Source of the DNA: Ilex aquifolium
Taxonomy: Eukaryota; Streptophyta; Magnoliopsida; Aquifoliales; Aquifoliaceae
Length of the DNA stretch: 64,000 nt
Direction of reading: 5' to 3'
Assembly (NCBI GenBank): GCA_951799425.1
Contig: OX637399.1
Location: 15,802,501-15,866,500, forward strand
The stretch's first letter is position 1, and every line of letters starts with the position of its first letter. The notes under the pieces were generated by a model that saw only the letters and a list, made by a program, of their open reading frames with translations, was not told the origin of the DNA and ran no database searches. A program made the position numbers and the translations under genes. Of the stretch, positions 1 to 11,423 are shown in pieces.

Positions 1-838
1 TGCCAGAAAATGTGCCGACTTGGTAAGCCGGTCCACTATCACCCACACCGCGTCATGACCCCGCGATGTCCGTGGCAGATGGGTCAGAAAATCCATCGTG
101 ATATGCTCCCACTTCCACTCAGCTACCTCCAAAGGCTGGAGTAATCCTGCTGGTCTCTGGTGCTCAGCCTTAACTTGCTGACAAGTGAGACATCGTCTGA
201 CAAAATCTCCAACATCTCTCTTCATACCGCTCCAATAGTATTGGCGACGAAGATCATGATACATCTTCGTGCCACCTGGGTGCACAGCAAATCGGGAACA
301 ATGAAACTCTTTGAGAATCTCCTCTCTGAGCTCCGTAGACTGGGGAACCACAATCCGTCCCCTGAACCGAAGACTACCATCTGTGTGAATGGCCCAGCCT
401 TCATCACCCGTACCCAATCGTACTCGGTCCCCAATGGACACTAACTCAGTATCCTGTCCCTGGGACTCAATAACCCTGCTCAGTAGGGAAGGTGTAGCCA
501 CCAAACTCCCCAAAATACCCTGAGCCTGACCCATATAGCGTAGCCCGAACTGTCCCACCGTCTCGAGCATTTCCCACTCCCGGGAAGCCATACTAGCCAA
601 GACTCCCCTTGACTTCCGGCTAAGTGCGTCAGCCACCACATTTGCCTTACCAGGATGGTAATGCAACGTGAAGTCGTAATCTTCCAGAAACTCCATCCAC
701 CTGCGTTGCCTCATGTTGAGGTCCCGCTGTGTAAAGATGTACTTCAGACTCTTGTGGTCCGAAAACACTTCAAATTGCTCACCATACAAGTAGTGGCGCC
801 AAGCCTTCAAGGCAAAGACAATGGCCGCCAATTCCATG
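1..838 (-). pseudogene. Family 1 pol, RNase H and integrase part
   Basis: Read on the minus strand, this stretch encodes the later half of a Ty3/gypsy RNase H (around 480..840, with the segment [14 protein letters not shown] near 640), then the H2C2 zinc-binding region of integrase (around 170..300, [17 protein letters not shown] and CLTCQ). The start of the integrase core follows ([20 protein letters not shown], around 30..110). In the intact family integrase inserts the cDNA and RNase H removes the RNA template. The region continues past the left edge, so the C-terminal chromodomain expected of a chromovirus cannot be checked. Confidence 0.85.
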
Positions 839-3424
839 TCATGTGTGGGGTAATTCTGCTCGTGGTTCTTTAATTGTCGAGAACCATAAGCTACTACCCT
901 CCCGGACTGCATCAAGACGCATCCCAGGCCGGTCCTTCGAGGCATCACAATAGACCGTGTACCTCTGTCCTCTCTCCGGAACTATCAAGATAGGAGCTGA
1001 AGTAAGCCTCCTCTTAAGCTCCTGGAATACCTTCTCACAAGAATCATTCCACTCGAACTTGACCTCCGTCCGAGTCAACCTGGTCATAGGTGCAGCTAGT
1101 CGGGAGAAGTCCTCAATGAACCGCCGGTAATACCCTGCCAATCCCAAGAAACTACGTATCTCAAAGACTGACTTCGGCCTCTCCCAATTCATGACTGCCT
1201 CAACTTTCTCCGGGTCCACGGATACACCCGAAGCCGACACCACATGTCCCAAAAACTTTACCTCAGTCAACCAAAATTCACACTTACTGAACTTGGCATA
1301 TAACTGATGGTCTCTCAAGATCTGAAGAACGATCCTCAAGTGACCCTCATGCTCCTCCTCAGACTTGGAGTAGATCAATATGTCGTCAACAAAGATTACA
1401 ACAAACTGATCTAAATAGGGCTGGAACACCCTATGCATGAGATCCATGAATGCTGCTGGAGCATTAGTCAACCCAAATGGCATCACTGTAAATTCGAAAT
1501 GCCCATACCGCGTTCTGAACGCCGTCTTAGGGATATCTTCCTCCCTAACCCTTAACTGATGATAACCGGTACGAAGATCTATTTTGGAATAGATTCGTGC
1601 CCCTCTCAGTTGATCAAACAAGTCGTCGATCCTCAGCAAAGGGTACCTATTCTTGATAGTGACCCTATTCAACTGCCGGTAATCAATACACAACCGAAGA
1701 GTCTTATCTTTCTTCTTAACAAACAGAACCGGAGCGCCCCAAGGTGAAGTGCTCGGTCTAATAAACCCCTTGTCCAACAATTCTTGTAATTGGATCTTGA
1801 GTTCTTGCAACTCAGCTGGTGCCATCCGATGCGGAGTCATAGAGATAGGCGATGTACCCGGATGTAACTCAATGGTAAAGTCTACATCTCTATGTGGAGG
1901 TAATCCCGGTAGTTCTTCCGGAAAAACATCCCCATACTCGCACACAACCCTAGGTAGACCAAACTCCTGTCTCGTCTCGTCCTCCAGGGTGAGGCTAGCA
2001 AGCCAACCCATCAACTGTCCGTGCCATCTTGAGTCATACACGGCTTGGGGTAAAGCATCACGCTTTTCCCCCTGAAACTTGAAACAAACACCATCAGGCG
2101 TATAAGCCGTGACCCTCTTCCGATCACAATCGATGACAACTCGGTGTGCCGTCAACCAATCCATTCCAAGGATCACATCAAACTCCGACATGTCCATGAC
2201 CCTAAGGTCCACGGTGAGTAGAATCCCTGAGATCTCTAGCTCACAACCCCGACATATCTGATCAATCCTCACCCTAGCTCCTAGGGGAGAACTCACATGT
2301 AATGGCTCATCTAAGGTCTCAACCTCTAAGCCCAATTCATTCACACAAGATGCAGCAATAAAAGAATGCGATGCACCAGAATCAAACAATACTTTAGTCC
2401 ACAAACGAGAGAGTAAGAATGTACCCTGTATCACCGACAGATCTGCCGGCTCAGTCTGTGGCGTCATGGCGTAGACACGCCCCTGGGTCCCTGAAGTCCC
2501 GGCCTGTGAGCCCTGGCCTCTCCCTCGACCCATGCCTTGGCCCATCTGGCCAGATTGCGGAATCCCCGTGCGCGATGTAGTAGGGCCTTGTGCAGTGCTC
2601 TGGTACTGGTACTGACTGCCCTGACCCATAGTAGGGTAGCGAGAAGCATACTGCGTCTGCGGTTGCCCCACTGAAGTCTGAGACTGCAATGAACCATAAC
2701 CTTGGGATCCCTGTCTCTGAGGACAATCCCTCCTCATATGCCCCGGCTGATTGCAGTGATAGCAAGTCCGTTGGTCCGCTTGATAAGATGGTCTACGATT
2801 CCTTCCACCCTGGGAAGACTGACCCTGGCCTTGGCCCTGATGGCTACGACCTTGTCCTTGAAATCCTTGCGGAGCAGAGGTCCGTTGTCTCTTCCCCGCA
2901 CTAGAAGAAGAGGATTGGCCCTCCTTCTTCTTTTCCTTCACACCCGCCTCTCGGATGTTTCTCGCATCGTCCACTTCCCTCTCAATGGCCAAAGCTGTCG
3001 TGACCATTAAGTCGAAGTCTTGTAAAAGAAGGCCGACGATTTTACCCCGGATGGACAACTTCAGCCCATCCTCAAAATTCCTGACCTTGGCCATATCTGT
3101 GGCCACATATTGATCAGCGAAACGTGCTAACTCAGTGAATTTAGCCACGTATTCCATTACCGTCATGGTTCCTTGCTTCAGATCTAGGAACTCCCGGGCC
3201 TTTGCATGTCTAGCGGCCGCCGGAAAGTATTTCCCCATGAAGAGTTCCTTGAACTCTATCCATGTCATGACCTCCAAGTTCTTGGAGTCCTTCACCCAAT
3301 CCCACCATACTTGAGATTCCCCTTCCAGCTGGAATGTGGCTAGATTTATCTTGGTGGCGTCGGAGGTGATCTCCATTGCCCGTAACACCTTTTCCACTTG
3401 GCGGAACCAATGGTCAGCCACCAT
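839..3424 (-). CDS. Family 1 gag-protease-reverse transcriptase
   Basis: An 861-residue reading frame. Residues 1-160 are the retrotransposon gag (capsid) domain. A basic Gln/Ser-rich linker leads to a CCHC knuckle at 221-234 ([14 protein letters not shown]). The aspartic protease motif [12 protein letters not shown] is at 345-356. Reverse transcriptase spans about 540-720, with LCIDYRQLN, the GLTNAPAAF block and the catalytic FVDD at 678-681. The thumb/connection ([12 protein letters not shown]) follows, and RNase H begins near 825 (YCDASKD). The single-frame gag-pol arrangement and the RT text fit Tekay/Del chromoviruses. The basic N terminus of gag lies further upstream at 3494..3682. As a whole this is a relic-grade copy, mostly open. 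Confidence 0.92.
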   Translation of the reverse strand: MVADHWFRQVEKVLRAMEITSDATKINLATFQLEGESQVWWDWVKDSKNLEVMTWIEFKELFMGKYFPAAARHAKAREFLDLKQGTMTVMEYVAKFTELARFADQYVATDMAKVRNFEDGLKLSIRGKIVGLLLQDFDLMVTTALAIEREVDDARNIREAGVKEKKKEGQSSSSSAGKRQRTSAPQGFQGQGRSHQGQGQGQSSQGGRNRRPSYQADQRTCYHCNQPGHMRRDCPQRQGSQGYGSLQSQTSVGQPQTQYASRYPTMGQGSQYQYQSTAQGPTTSRTGIPQSGQMGQGMGRGRGQGSQAGTSGTQGRVYAMTPQTEPADLSVIQGTFLLSRLWTKVLFDSGASHSFIAASCVNELGLEVETLDEPLHVSSPLGARVRIDQICRGCELEISGILLTVDLRVMDMSEFDVILGMDWLTAHRVVIDCDRKRVTAYTPDGVCFKFQGEKRDALPQAVYDSRWHGQLMGWLASLTLEDETRQEFGLPRVVCEYGDVFPEELPGLPPHRDVDFTIELHPGTSPISMTPHRMAPAELQELKIQLQELLDKGFIRPSTSPWGAPVLFVKKKDKTLRLCIDYRQLNRVTIKNRYPLLRIDDLFDQLRGARIYSKIDLRTGYHQLRVREEDIPKTAFRTRYGHFEFTVMPFGLTNAPAAFMDLMHRVFQPYLDQFVVIFVDDILIYSKSEEEHEGHLRIVLQILRDHQLYAKFSKCEFWLTEVKFLGHVVSASGVSVDPEKVEAVMNWERPKSVFEIRSFLGLAGYYRRFIEDFSRLAAPMTRLTRTEVKFEWNDSCEKVFQELKRRLTSAPILIVPERGQRYTVYCDASKDRPGMRLDAVREGSSLWFSTIKEPRAELPHT

Positions 3425-3493
3425 AGGGTCCGCTCTTCCCAGAAATACCGGAGGTTGGTGTGCCTTGAACTTCTAGAGGTTACTTGAGCCTCC

Positions 3494-3682
3494 CTATCCC
3501 CCACTAGCACTAGTCTGTGCAATGGTAGCCGCACTCGTCTGTGCAATAGTAGCCGCCGTAGCACTAGCTTGTGCAATGGTGGCAGCCGCCGCACCAATAG
3601 CCTCAACAAAGGCTTGTGGGTCATGAGTCGGTGGTGGTTGATTGTTCCGTCCACCCCGACGTCCCCTTCCTCTAGTTGCCAT
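3494..3682 (-). pseudogene. Family 1 gag N-terminal part
   Basis: The frame begins MATRGRGRRGG and continues with a proline stretch and an Ala/Thr/Ile-rich repeat (AATIAQ/ASATAATIAQ type). The Arg/Gly-rich opening is the usual start of gag in this lineage. It is matched by MDGTRGRRRGRGRGG in the Family 2 gag genes of this window, which supports 3682 as the original start. The low-complexity repeat looks like slippage expansion. Confidence 0.75.
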
Positions 3683-4059
3683 CTACACACATGTCAAATG
3701 ACACTAGAATATTCACACTGTGTCCCATATCAATTCGAAAACTTGGAGATTTTTCTCCTTGCCTCACTAGTAATGTGTGTGCCACTCACTAGCAGACGTT
3801 TACACAATGAACTACGCCATTCATTTCTTTTTCCGAACACAGGGTTTTGTTTCTCTAGCCCTAATGTTCCACATACATTTTTACCCTGTATATCTTTCAC
3901 ATATCACATAGCACGTAGCCTATGTTTCACATAACAAGTTGCACAAAACATGTAACAACATATAAGCACATAAGATGAGATGCACAATGCATGTAATGTT
4001 CTAGCCCCAATACCCAACAAGCCCTAAGTAAATCGCATACCTAGGCTCTGATACCAAGC
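3683..4059 (-). other. Family 1 5' leader between LTR and gag
   Basis: About 370 bases with no convincing ORF, between the inner LTR edge and the gag start. It holds the primer-binding site at its LTR end. The rest is A/T-rich leader with no other structure I can support. Confidence 0.75.
4045..4056 (-). other. Primer-binding site, initiator Met-tRNA type
   Basis: The minus strand reads TGGTATCAGAGC a few bases inside the LTR end. This is the classic complement of the plant initiator methionine tRNA 3' end used by Tekay, Copia and other elements for first-strand priming. The Family 2 elements use the identical site. Confidence 0.95.
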
Positions 4060-6563
4060 TGTGACACCCCAAAATCCGGGGGTCCTGTATTAACCGTTGA
4101 CAACCCGTCAACCCGCGGAATATGCCCGTGGATGTCGCTTGACCCGACATCGCGGCACCACATTCCCTTTACCGGGATAAAAGAGAATACGAGTCCAATT
4201 TCCTTCGGTTGGTTGACCCATCCGAGACCCAATATACCACCATTGGTATCCCTTTATTATCCATTTGTAACATTAGGAGGGAGGAAAACATAGCCCAAAG
4301 GCTTGGCAAAGAAAACAAAAATAAAAAAAAATTCTGAGTTTTGGTGGGCGTACCGGTACGCGTACCGGTACACTACGCCCTCTGGACTAGATCGTACCGG
4401 TACGCGTACCGGTACGCTACACCTTCTGGACCCTAGTGTACCGGTACGCGTACCGGTACGCCTGGCCCCGAATTTCCTCTTTTTACCGAATTTTCGTTTC
4501 TAAGCCATTCCAAACCTCCTAAAATTCATCCAAGATATGTACAAACCATATTTTTACATTACACATGATCCATACGAGACCATTACAATCCATCCCATAC
4601 AAATATAATTCAAAAAGGGAATGAAATAAGTTTGTTTATACAAATTTCATTTCAAAAGCCACAACCGGCTTTTTCTTCACTCTCAAGGCCCCGAGTGTGT
4701 GTCCTCCCTAGGCACGAGTCCCGCACCTGAAAAGTGTTCCCATAAAGGGTGAGCCACGCTCAGTAGAAAGCTTCCTACAGAGGCTACTCCCCACCTAAAT
4801 GCATATGCAAAGGCCTTGTACCACATTCCACAACAAGTATCTCTTCCAAACATAACATGCAATGCAATGTTGGAAAAATCATGATGCCATGCCCTGTAAT
4901 GAGATGAAACTCACTCATGCATGCTATTCCGAGCCCACACCGACTCCACAACACCATGCGATGCATATGTGTAAAATCATTATCTTTGATGAAGTACATC
5001 CAAAGACCATTGAAAACAATTCATCTGTTCATAAAACCAATTCATTTATGGATGGTTCCCATCAAATGAATAATTTATATTTCAAAATCATGTGTCTCGT
5101 TGGGTATCGGATTTCCGGAGTTACACCGCTGGCTCCGTACGCCATTACACTTTTCCGGAATTCCACCTCAGGGAAGTGTATGAACCAAGTGGTCGGGCCT
5201 CTCACCCGAGGGAGTGTCTATCCCTTCTTGCTTAACCCGACACAAGTTTTTCTCATACCACATGTGACTCCAAGGGATCTTCGATCCACCCACTCCAAGT
5301 CCACATATCAATTACCAAGGTTGGTATTGATTATATCATGCATACACACCCACACCCATGCCTAACCCATGAATGTGGTGCAACCTCATGCCCCAAAATG
5401 CAAGTAATGCCACATGAGCAATGTAACTATTTTTCCATGGAATTTTATGTCACATGCACATAATCTCCATAAATTAACATTATGCTCCATATATCACAAA
5501 GCATATATCCACATGTAATAACAACTCAAACATGTTATCTACATCAAACAACAACATTTAATTCTCTAAGGCATTTAATCAAACACCTTCAAGGCAAATA
5601 TTTCATGTTATCACATAATATTGCCTACCACATGATAAGTCAACATTGAGCACCTAACATACCCAAACACAAAAATTCTCAGGAATTACACAAGTAACCT
5701 CCTTTATCAAAATTTACTAGGAATTTGTATAGGTCCAATTTCCACACCCATTTCCTTAGCCACACATATATATATACATGAATCACATGAGCCAATATAT
5801 ATGTATATATATATTCAACCATTTCCATAGGCATCCTAGGTTGGAATAAACCAAAGTAGGAGAACCCCCTACCTTAATAGAAGTGTAGAAACTCCTAGAA
5901 CACCAACACCAAGCTCAAGCTCTTGATTCCCAAAAACTTGACCTTTGAATCTTTGGTGAAACTCCTTTTTCTTGGTACCCACGCGTAGCCCTCACCGCGT
6001 AGAGTAAATTTACTTCTTGGTCCAAGTGATTCCGACCGACGGAACTCCGGGAATCGACGGAGGAAGCTTGGAGTTTTAGGTTTTCTCTCTTTTCTCTCTT
6101 CTCTCTCTCTTGGCCGGCCAAACAAGACTCAAGTGGCTTAGAATATCTGAATTTTCAGATAATTTAGCCCTATTTATAGTTTTAAATGTGTGATCTACAT
6201 CGCACCGCTCGTTTATTACTTCGGGTCCGTTTTTCGTCCCGAAACGACTCATTAAGTCCCGGATTAAGTCCAAATAAATTTTATTGGCATATTAATCCAA
6301 TTATAAAGAATTTTAATATTTCTCGTTTTTGGGGACCTTTAAAAGGTCAATCGTCACGCAGTCGTCTCGATCTACGTGTAAAATCCGACTATATCGGAAT
6401 TCTACGAAATTTGATAAGGTGACTCGTTTTCGTGATACGAATCCAACGGCGCACTCCGTTTCTTCATCCGAGGTCTAGAACATGAGTATTTTAAATACGC
6501 ATTATGGTGACAAATTACTATTTTACCCTTTTTGGAAAAAGTTCAAATTTCCCGGGTTTTACA
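4060..6563 (-). repeat. Family 1 5' LTR (about 2.5 kb)
   Basis: In plus-strand reading it opens TGTGACACCCC next to the primer site and closes GGGTTTTACA, so both ends are TG/CA. The same ends and many internal blocks recur in the solo LTR at 42338..44692, which confirms the limits. Near its inner end it carries three perfect palindrome blocks (4350..4460), which the solo LTR lacks. The outer edge joins Family 3 zinc-knuckle sequence. Confidence 0.93.
4350..4460. repeat. Three GTACCGGTAC palindrome pairs in the Family 1 LTR
   Basis: Three copies of a roughly 20-bp self-complementary block built from TACCGGTACG and CGTACCGGTA are spaced by about 20-25 bases of related text (TCTGGAC). Each is its own reverse complement with CG at the core and could be a binding site or cruciform-prone sequence. 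They are absent from the other Family 1 LTR in the window. Confidence 0.85.
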
Positions 6564-6782
6564 ACCATAACTCGGATAACTCATTGCAACAGAATGGTCG
6601 GGGTAAAAATTTTCGGGGGCCAATATTGAAATTGATCCTTCACATGCAAAGTCTTCAACCGTGTAATTTAATGGGCACTCACTAGTGATGTGCTCATACT
6701 CATCACAAATCTCACACACATTTTTAAATTTTGGGGCATTTAACACATTTTCATAAAAATTAGGAAACATAACATAAAACAC
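6564..6782 (-). pseudogene. Family 3 zinc-knuckle gag fragment
   Basis: The minus-strand reading begins MFYVMFPNFYENVLN and includes a CCHC-type knuckle, CEICDEYEHITSEC. It aligns with the start of the zinc-knuckle frame at 24204..24518 of the compact Family 3 element and is followed by the same downstream text (NY...F.CEGS). As there, the knuckle lies directly behind the leader. The fragment ends where the Family 1 LTR begins. Confidence 0.8.
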
Positions 6783-6894
6783 AAACTACAACAAACTATT
6801 TACAATCGAGACGAGATACCTTGGCCCGTGATGAAAATCACGAGACTTACCTATGCCATCCCAATTCACCTTCGAAACTTGACACTTAGCCTTT

Positions 6895-6910
6895 CCCGAC
6901 AACAGCGCCA
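6895..6910 (-). other. Primer-binding site, Asp-tRNA type
   Basis: The minus strand reads TGGCGCTGTTGTCGGG, separated from the LTR end by a short T run. It is a slightly changed form of TGGCGCCGTTGCCGG, the Asp-tRNA-type primer site typical of Athila/TAT elements and seen exactly at 24632..24646. Confidence 0.88.
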
Positions 6911-6914
6911 AAAA

Positions 6915-8628
6915 TGTTTGCTCGCGTTCACCCTAATCTCCGAACACGAACCCTCGAATGTGTATATGGCTTATGTATGTATGGGAGTGTCAGTCTCCCT
7001 CGGGTTCGATGCTAGAAATGGAGAAAACGTGTGTGTGGATGAAAATACGTGTGTGTGTGCAAAAGTTCTCCCCAAGCGTAGAGAGACTTTCGATTGTCGT
7101 GTTTTACTTGGAATGGGTATTCCAATGTCATCTCCTTAGGGAAGGTTGATCAATTTGTGGTGCAGGTGATTTTGTAAAAATGGAAAAGTGTAAAATCTTG
7201 TGAATTGGTGTTTGAGTGAGTGAAGATTGTTGGTAAAATGCAAAAAAAATAAGGTTGGCTAAATTGAAGAGGTCATTCCAATGGGAATACCAAATCAACT
7301 CAATTCATTCAACCAATGGTGCCTAGGTGCTTGATTGATTCGTAGGAAGTGAGAGACTAATGTGGAGTGTAGGCTTAAGCATACCCCGTGACAAGTTTAT
7401 GGTGTATTAAGAGCTAACAACCAAGTCCGCACTCAACCTAGTCAAACCAAGCACTTTACACTACGAGGTAGAATGGAGAAGAGTTGATTTAGCATACCCA
7501 AGAGGAAGTTCCCCTTGAATTAGCCAACAAAAATCTTAGCTACTCATGTTTAAAGTAAAATCATTCATAATGTAAAGAGACATGTAGATGAAATGGACTG
7601 AAAATAGAGATGAAATGAAGCTTAGAACTTGTGTTAATGCTAGGAGAAGGTAAACTATAAAGGAGAATTCATTTCATACCAAAATGGAAAGCTTAAAGAC
7701 AAAACCCAGTTGAAAATATAAAAGTGCAAGAACATTGAATTAAACTTGATTACACTTGAAATAAAGGAGATTACAATGCAAGAAATGAAGACTACCAGTG
7801 AAATACAACTTACTACAAGTGAAATGGTGAAGGAAATTCAAAAATCTAACTTTCTCTCTCTAAAACTCTATCTTCTACCTTGAGAGCTTCTCTCTCTACA
7901 CTACTCCTAAGCTTAGGTAGCCTTCCCCAAAAACTTGTGTAAAAATCTAAATATATGGTGTAAGACTTGCTGAATTTCGTCCATCACCCCCTCCTAACAT
8001 GTGTGAACTCAGTTTTAATGAGTGGGGAGAGGTTGGCCACTCCAACAAGAAAAACAGGCCAAGCATGGCTCCTCCCATACTTACCCAACCACCCATCTTC
8101 TCTCTCTTGCTTCTCCCATGTCTCTCACTTCAAATCTGACTTTTTGGGGTTAGGAGAGCATCATTGGGTATCAATTGTGTCAAGGTATGGTCTGGATGAG
8201 CAGAGGTGGGTCCCTCGAATTTGGTGGAGTCATGTGAGAAAGTTCTGGCATTTATGGGCAAAACCTACCGGTAGAAAGATGAAACCTACCGGTAGGTTTT
8301 GATGAACTTCTACCAGTAGGTCGTAAAGGGGATGCTAGCTCAAGACCAATTTTCATAGATTTGTCATAACTTTTGATTCCAACGTCCGATTGAGCTAAAA
8401 TTTTGATATAAGATAGAGAACATCCAGATCTACAACTTTCATGTTTTGAACATTCTCAGATTCGAAGTTGATCATGGTCAAAAATGGGGAAAACCGAGGT
8501 ATTGCTACCTGCAACATCAAAATTTCAACATTATTCATAAATTCGGCTAACTCTAAGTAATTAAATGCAAAGTTAAGTTAAAATACATGTAATCAGACCT
8601 TTAAATATGTAATATTACGCGCTCATCA
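6915..8628 (-). repeat. Family 3 LTR, 5' LTR of the minus-strand element
   Basis: In element sense it starts TGATGAGCGCGTAATATT (at 8628) and ends GAGCAAACA (at 6915). It holds the features shared by all Family 3 LTRs here: a U3 block around 8340..8475 (AGCTCAATCGGACGTTGGA in sense), CCTACCGGTAGG palindromes at 8266..8320, and a late block with the TTGGAAT hairpin and CCCTAAGGAGATGAC at about 7105..7145. No protein is encoded; short open frames inside it are chance. Confidence 0.92.
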
Positions 8629-9154
8629 GTAGTGTGACCTGTAGGAATATGATGCCCCTTTTTCCCGTGCTAGTCATTGAGATATTCGATTGTTGGGGGC
8701 ATCGACTTCATGGGTCCATTCCCTATGTCCTTTGGTTACCTCTATATCCTATTGGTAGTGGACTACAAGTCCATCATTGCATTATATATATTTTTGTTGC
8801 ATTAAGGACAATGCATGAATCAAGTTGGGTTGAGGTGTACCATTTGTAGGATACACCAAATTTTTGTAGAAATTTTTTGTTGATAATACAATTTTGTGGT
8901 GAAATTCACCATTCACATGCTCTACAAAGTTTAATTTAGAATAGTTGAGAAATATGTGAAAAATTTTAAAAAATATTTGTGAAAAATATCTGAATGTTGA
9001 CCTATATTCCCCTATTCATAGTGTCATGGGTTTATTGATATTTTGATATTTGCTTCGAACTTTGAATACATGAGCACATTATAGAAGTTTATCCTATGCC
9101 AGAGTATCACATACAAGTTTGTTTTTGAACTCAACCATAAGTGCACCTTGAATG
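8629..9154 (+). mobile_element. Host Family 3 element: integrase fragment and post-pol region
   Basis: This is a plus-strand segment of the large host element. At 8645..8770 the text carries integrase-core hallmarks of the Athila/TAT lineage (EIFDCWG, then FMGPFP and YILLVVDY-like residues), in degraded form. From about 8790 it matches the reverse complement of the compact Family 3 internal region (around 22970..23270), including the sentence with GGTGCACCTTGAATG. The Family 2 array enters exactly inside that sentence. The host resumes at 40749. Confidence 0.8.
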
Positions 9155-9545
9155 TGTAACACCCCGCATTTTTCTTTTATATATGTATATAGATATATAG
9201 TAAATAATGGTTGTAAAGATGTGGATAGGGGTATTGAAGTGTGTTTGAACTTGGTAAATTTGAAAAGTAAAGATTTAAAATGTTAATGAAAATCATAGTT
9301 GAAATTTAGTTTTAGTGAGTGAAAATATAAAATGTTAGGTCCTATAACTTGTATTAGATAGGTTTGGTGTATAAATATGTGTTGGAGAGGTTTGTGATGG
9401 ATTTGGTTAGTTTTGGAATGGATTGGAAATGGAAAACAAAAGAAATAGGCAAAACTGAGTAATTGGTACCGGTACTGGGTACCGGTACTGAATGGTACCG
9501 GTACTGAGTACCGGTACCCCGATTCCAGAAGGTTTCTTGTACCGG
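9155..9545 (+). repeat. Family 2 LTR1, partial
   Basis: It begins TGTAACACCCCGCATTTTTC right after the GAATG duplication and matches the first 390 bases of the other Family 2 LTRs, including five intact TACCGGTA palindromes at 9468..9546. It then passes directly into gag-coding sequence, so this copy is incomplete. Confidence 0.9.
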
Positions 9546-11423
9546 TACTCACTTGGGAGGAATTTGACCAAATTTTCCAAGACAAGTACTTTCCGGAATC
9601 AGTAAGAGACAGAATGAAGGCCGATTTCCTTGCTCTCCGACAGGGCAGTAGGACGGTGATCGAGTACGAGAGGAGTTTCGATGAGCTATCCCGTTATGCT
9701 ACAGAGTTTATATTTACTGAGGCCAGCAGGGCCAAGCGCTTTGAGCAGGGCTTGAGGCCTGCTATCCGGGAGAAGCTGGTGGCTCTCAAGATCCGGGAGT
9801 ATGGGGACCTAGTTGACCGAGCTGCATTGGTGGAGAGGGATATAGAGGACAGCCAGCAGCGACAAAGCTTCGCGAGAGGAGGTCCGATCAGGACGGACCC
9901 TAGCACCAGTGGAGTGCAGCGAGCAGCACCATACCGAAGTCCAGACCAGGCAGGTGGACAGAGACTTCTGACAACTCGAGGAGATGAAGTGACTCAGACT
10001 AGAACAAGAACTGACCCGCGCCAATGCTTTGCATGCGGAAAGTATGGGCACTTCAAACATAGATGCCCCTCGTTTCCCCCAGGGACCAAACAAGCAACCG
10101 AGCAAGTACCAGCAAACAAGCCACCTCTACCAAGGCCAGCACAAAAGATACCTCAGATAGCTCGAGGAGCGGGAGGCGTACCAGAGAGAGTAGGCACGGA
10201 TGCACGCCGATGCTTCGCCTGTGGAGGTGTTGGGCACTTCAAAGATAATTGTCCATTGCATTCCACAAAGACCAACCAAGCAACGGGGCGAGTGAATGCA
10301 AACAGGCCACCGCTACGACAGCCATTACCGCCACAGAGACCGTTACAAGCTCATGCCCCCGGCGGCGCCAATCAAGGAAGGGTTTTTGCTATGACTCAAC
10401 CGGAGGAAAATGCCTCCAACGCCATCGTGGAAGGTATCGTTCTTTTCTACGATTCTTGGGCCCGAATGTTATTGGATTCCTATGCGACTCATTCTTTTAT
10501 ACGTACTGCGGACGCTGTAGAATTTGGATTGGGTTTCGAGGAAATAGAACTTACGGTATATGTTAATTTGCCTACGGGAGAACAAGGGGATACCAGTAGG
10601 GTTATTATATATATGTAATCTTTGACTCTAAATTATATCTACTTGCTAGGAAATCATTATGTCTTGTCATTCTTGTTAATATTACCTTGTTCTAAAATAT
10701 ATTATGGTTGGGTAACCACTAATTCTCGTTGTATGCCTTCGAAACCTTAATTTTCAAGGAAAAGTGGGTTTTCTCTTGATTCCTTCCTTGTTCTTGAGAT
10801 CTAAACTTGATATTCATTTGTCATTGAATTCTAACCTTGATATTCGATTGTCCTTGAGATCAAAACTTGTTATTCATTGGTTATTGAATTCAAACCTTAA
10901 TCTTCAATGGTTCTTGAGATCAAAACTTGTTATTCATTTGTTATTGAATTCTAACCTTAATATTCAATTGTTCTTGAGATCTAAGCTTGATAACCATTTA
11001 TTCTTGATTACAAAGCTTAATTATTCATTTGTCATTGATTTCAAACCTTGCTTGTTCCATTGTTTTTGATTTCCAAACTTAATAGCCATTCGTTCTTGAT
11101 TCCCAAGCTTGATTATTTATTTGTTCCTTAATTCAAAATTCTAAAGATTGGTAGTGACCAATAAAATGGTATTTTCGATGATATTATGTTAATTTTTCTT
11201 AAATTATTTCGTTGGAAAAATGTATATGGATTTGGAAGCTATGATGGGAGGACAAGTCTGGTTAGGTTGCAACTGTAACCTTTGGTGGATTGTAATTTAT
11301 ATCAAAGTGCGCAGCGAACTAACGGAGTAAGGACTACAATGGGGAAACTACGGAGAAGTATCCATATTTGTTCGCTACTTGAGGCAAGTTTCGAGGACGA
11401 AACTTTCTTTAAGTGGGGTGGAT
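9546..11423 (+). mobile_element. Family 2 body 1: gag part and 3' non-coding
   Basis: The later part of the gag frame runs to 10618. It includes the end of the capsid region, both zinc knuckles (CFACGKYGHFKHRC and CFACGGVGHFKDNC) and the protease-like tail. Then follow the 30-bp minisatellite (10791..11140) and the purine tract AAGTGGGGTGGAT at 11411..11423 beside LTR2. Sequence is nearly identical to body 2, so the two separated recently. Confidence 0.9.

Larger units (their letters stand above)
1..6563 (-). mobile_element. Family 1: Tekay/Del-like chromovirus (Ty3/gypsy), 5' part
   Basis: This is a minus-strand LTR retrotransposon whose 3' part runs off the left edge. In element order it has a 2.5-kb LTR, an initiator-Met primer site, a leader, gag with one zinc knuckle, aspartic protease, reverse transcriptase, RNase H and the start of integrase. 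The domain order and RT residues fit the Tekay/Del lineage of Ty3/gypsy. It sits inside a minus-strand Family 3 element: the sequence from 6564 resumes text homologous to the zinc-knuckle region at 24204..24518. The coding region looks nearly whole, with few breaks. The second LTR is outside the window, so it cannot be dated here. Confidence 0.93.
6564..8628 (-). mobile_element. Family 3 element (Athila/TAT-like), 5' end only
   Basis: A minus-strand LTR retrotransposon, of which the 5' LTR, Asp-type primer site and beginning of the internal region (zinc-knuckle coding) are seen. The Family 1 element then interrupts it, and the rest would lie left of the window. It was itself inserted in the plus-strand Family 3 host element whose integrase fragment resumes at 8629. 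Its TSD partner is outside the window. Confidence 0.85.

Noticed and set aside
10764-11069. 101-codon frame with LRSKL/LNSNL repeats
   Set aside because: It is the reading of the 30-bp minisatellite, open because the unit is a multiple of three.
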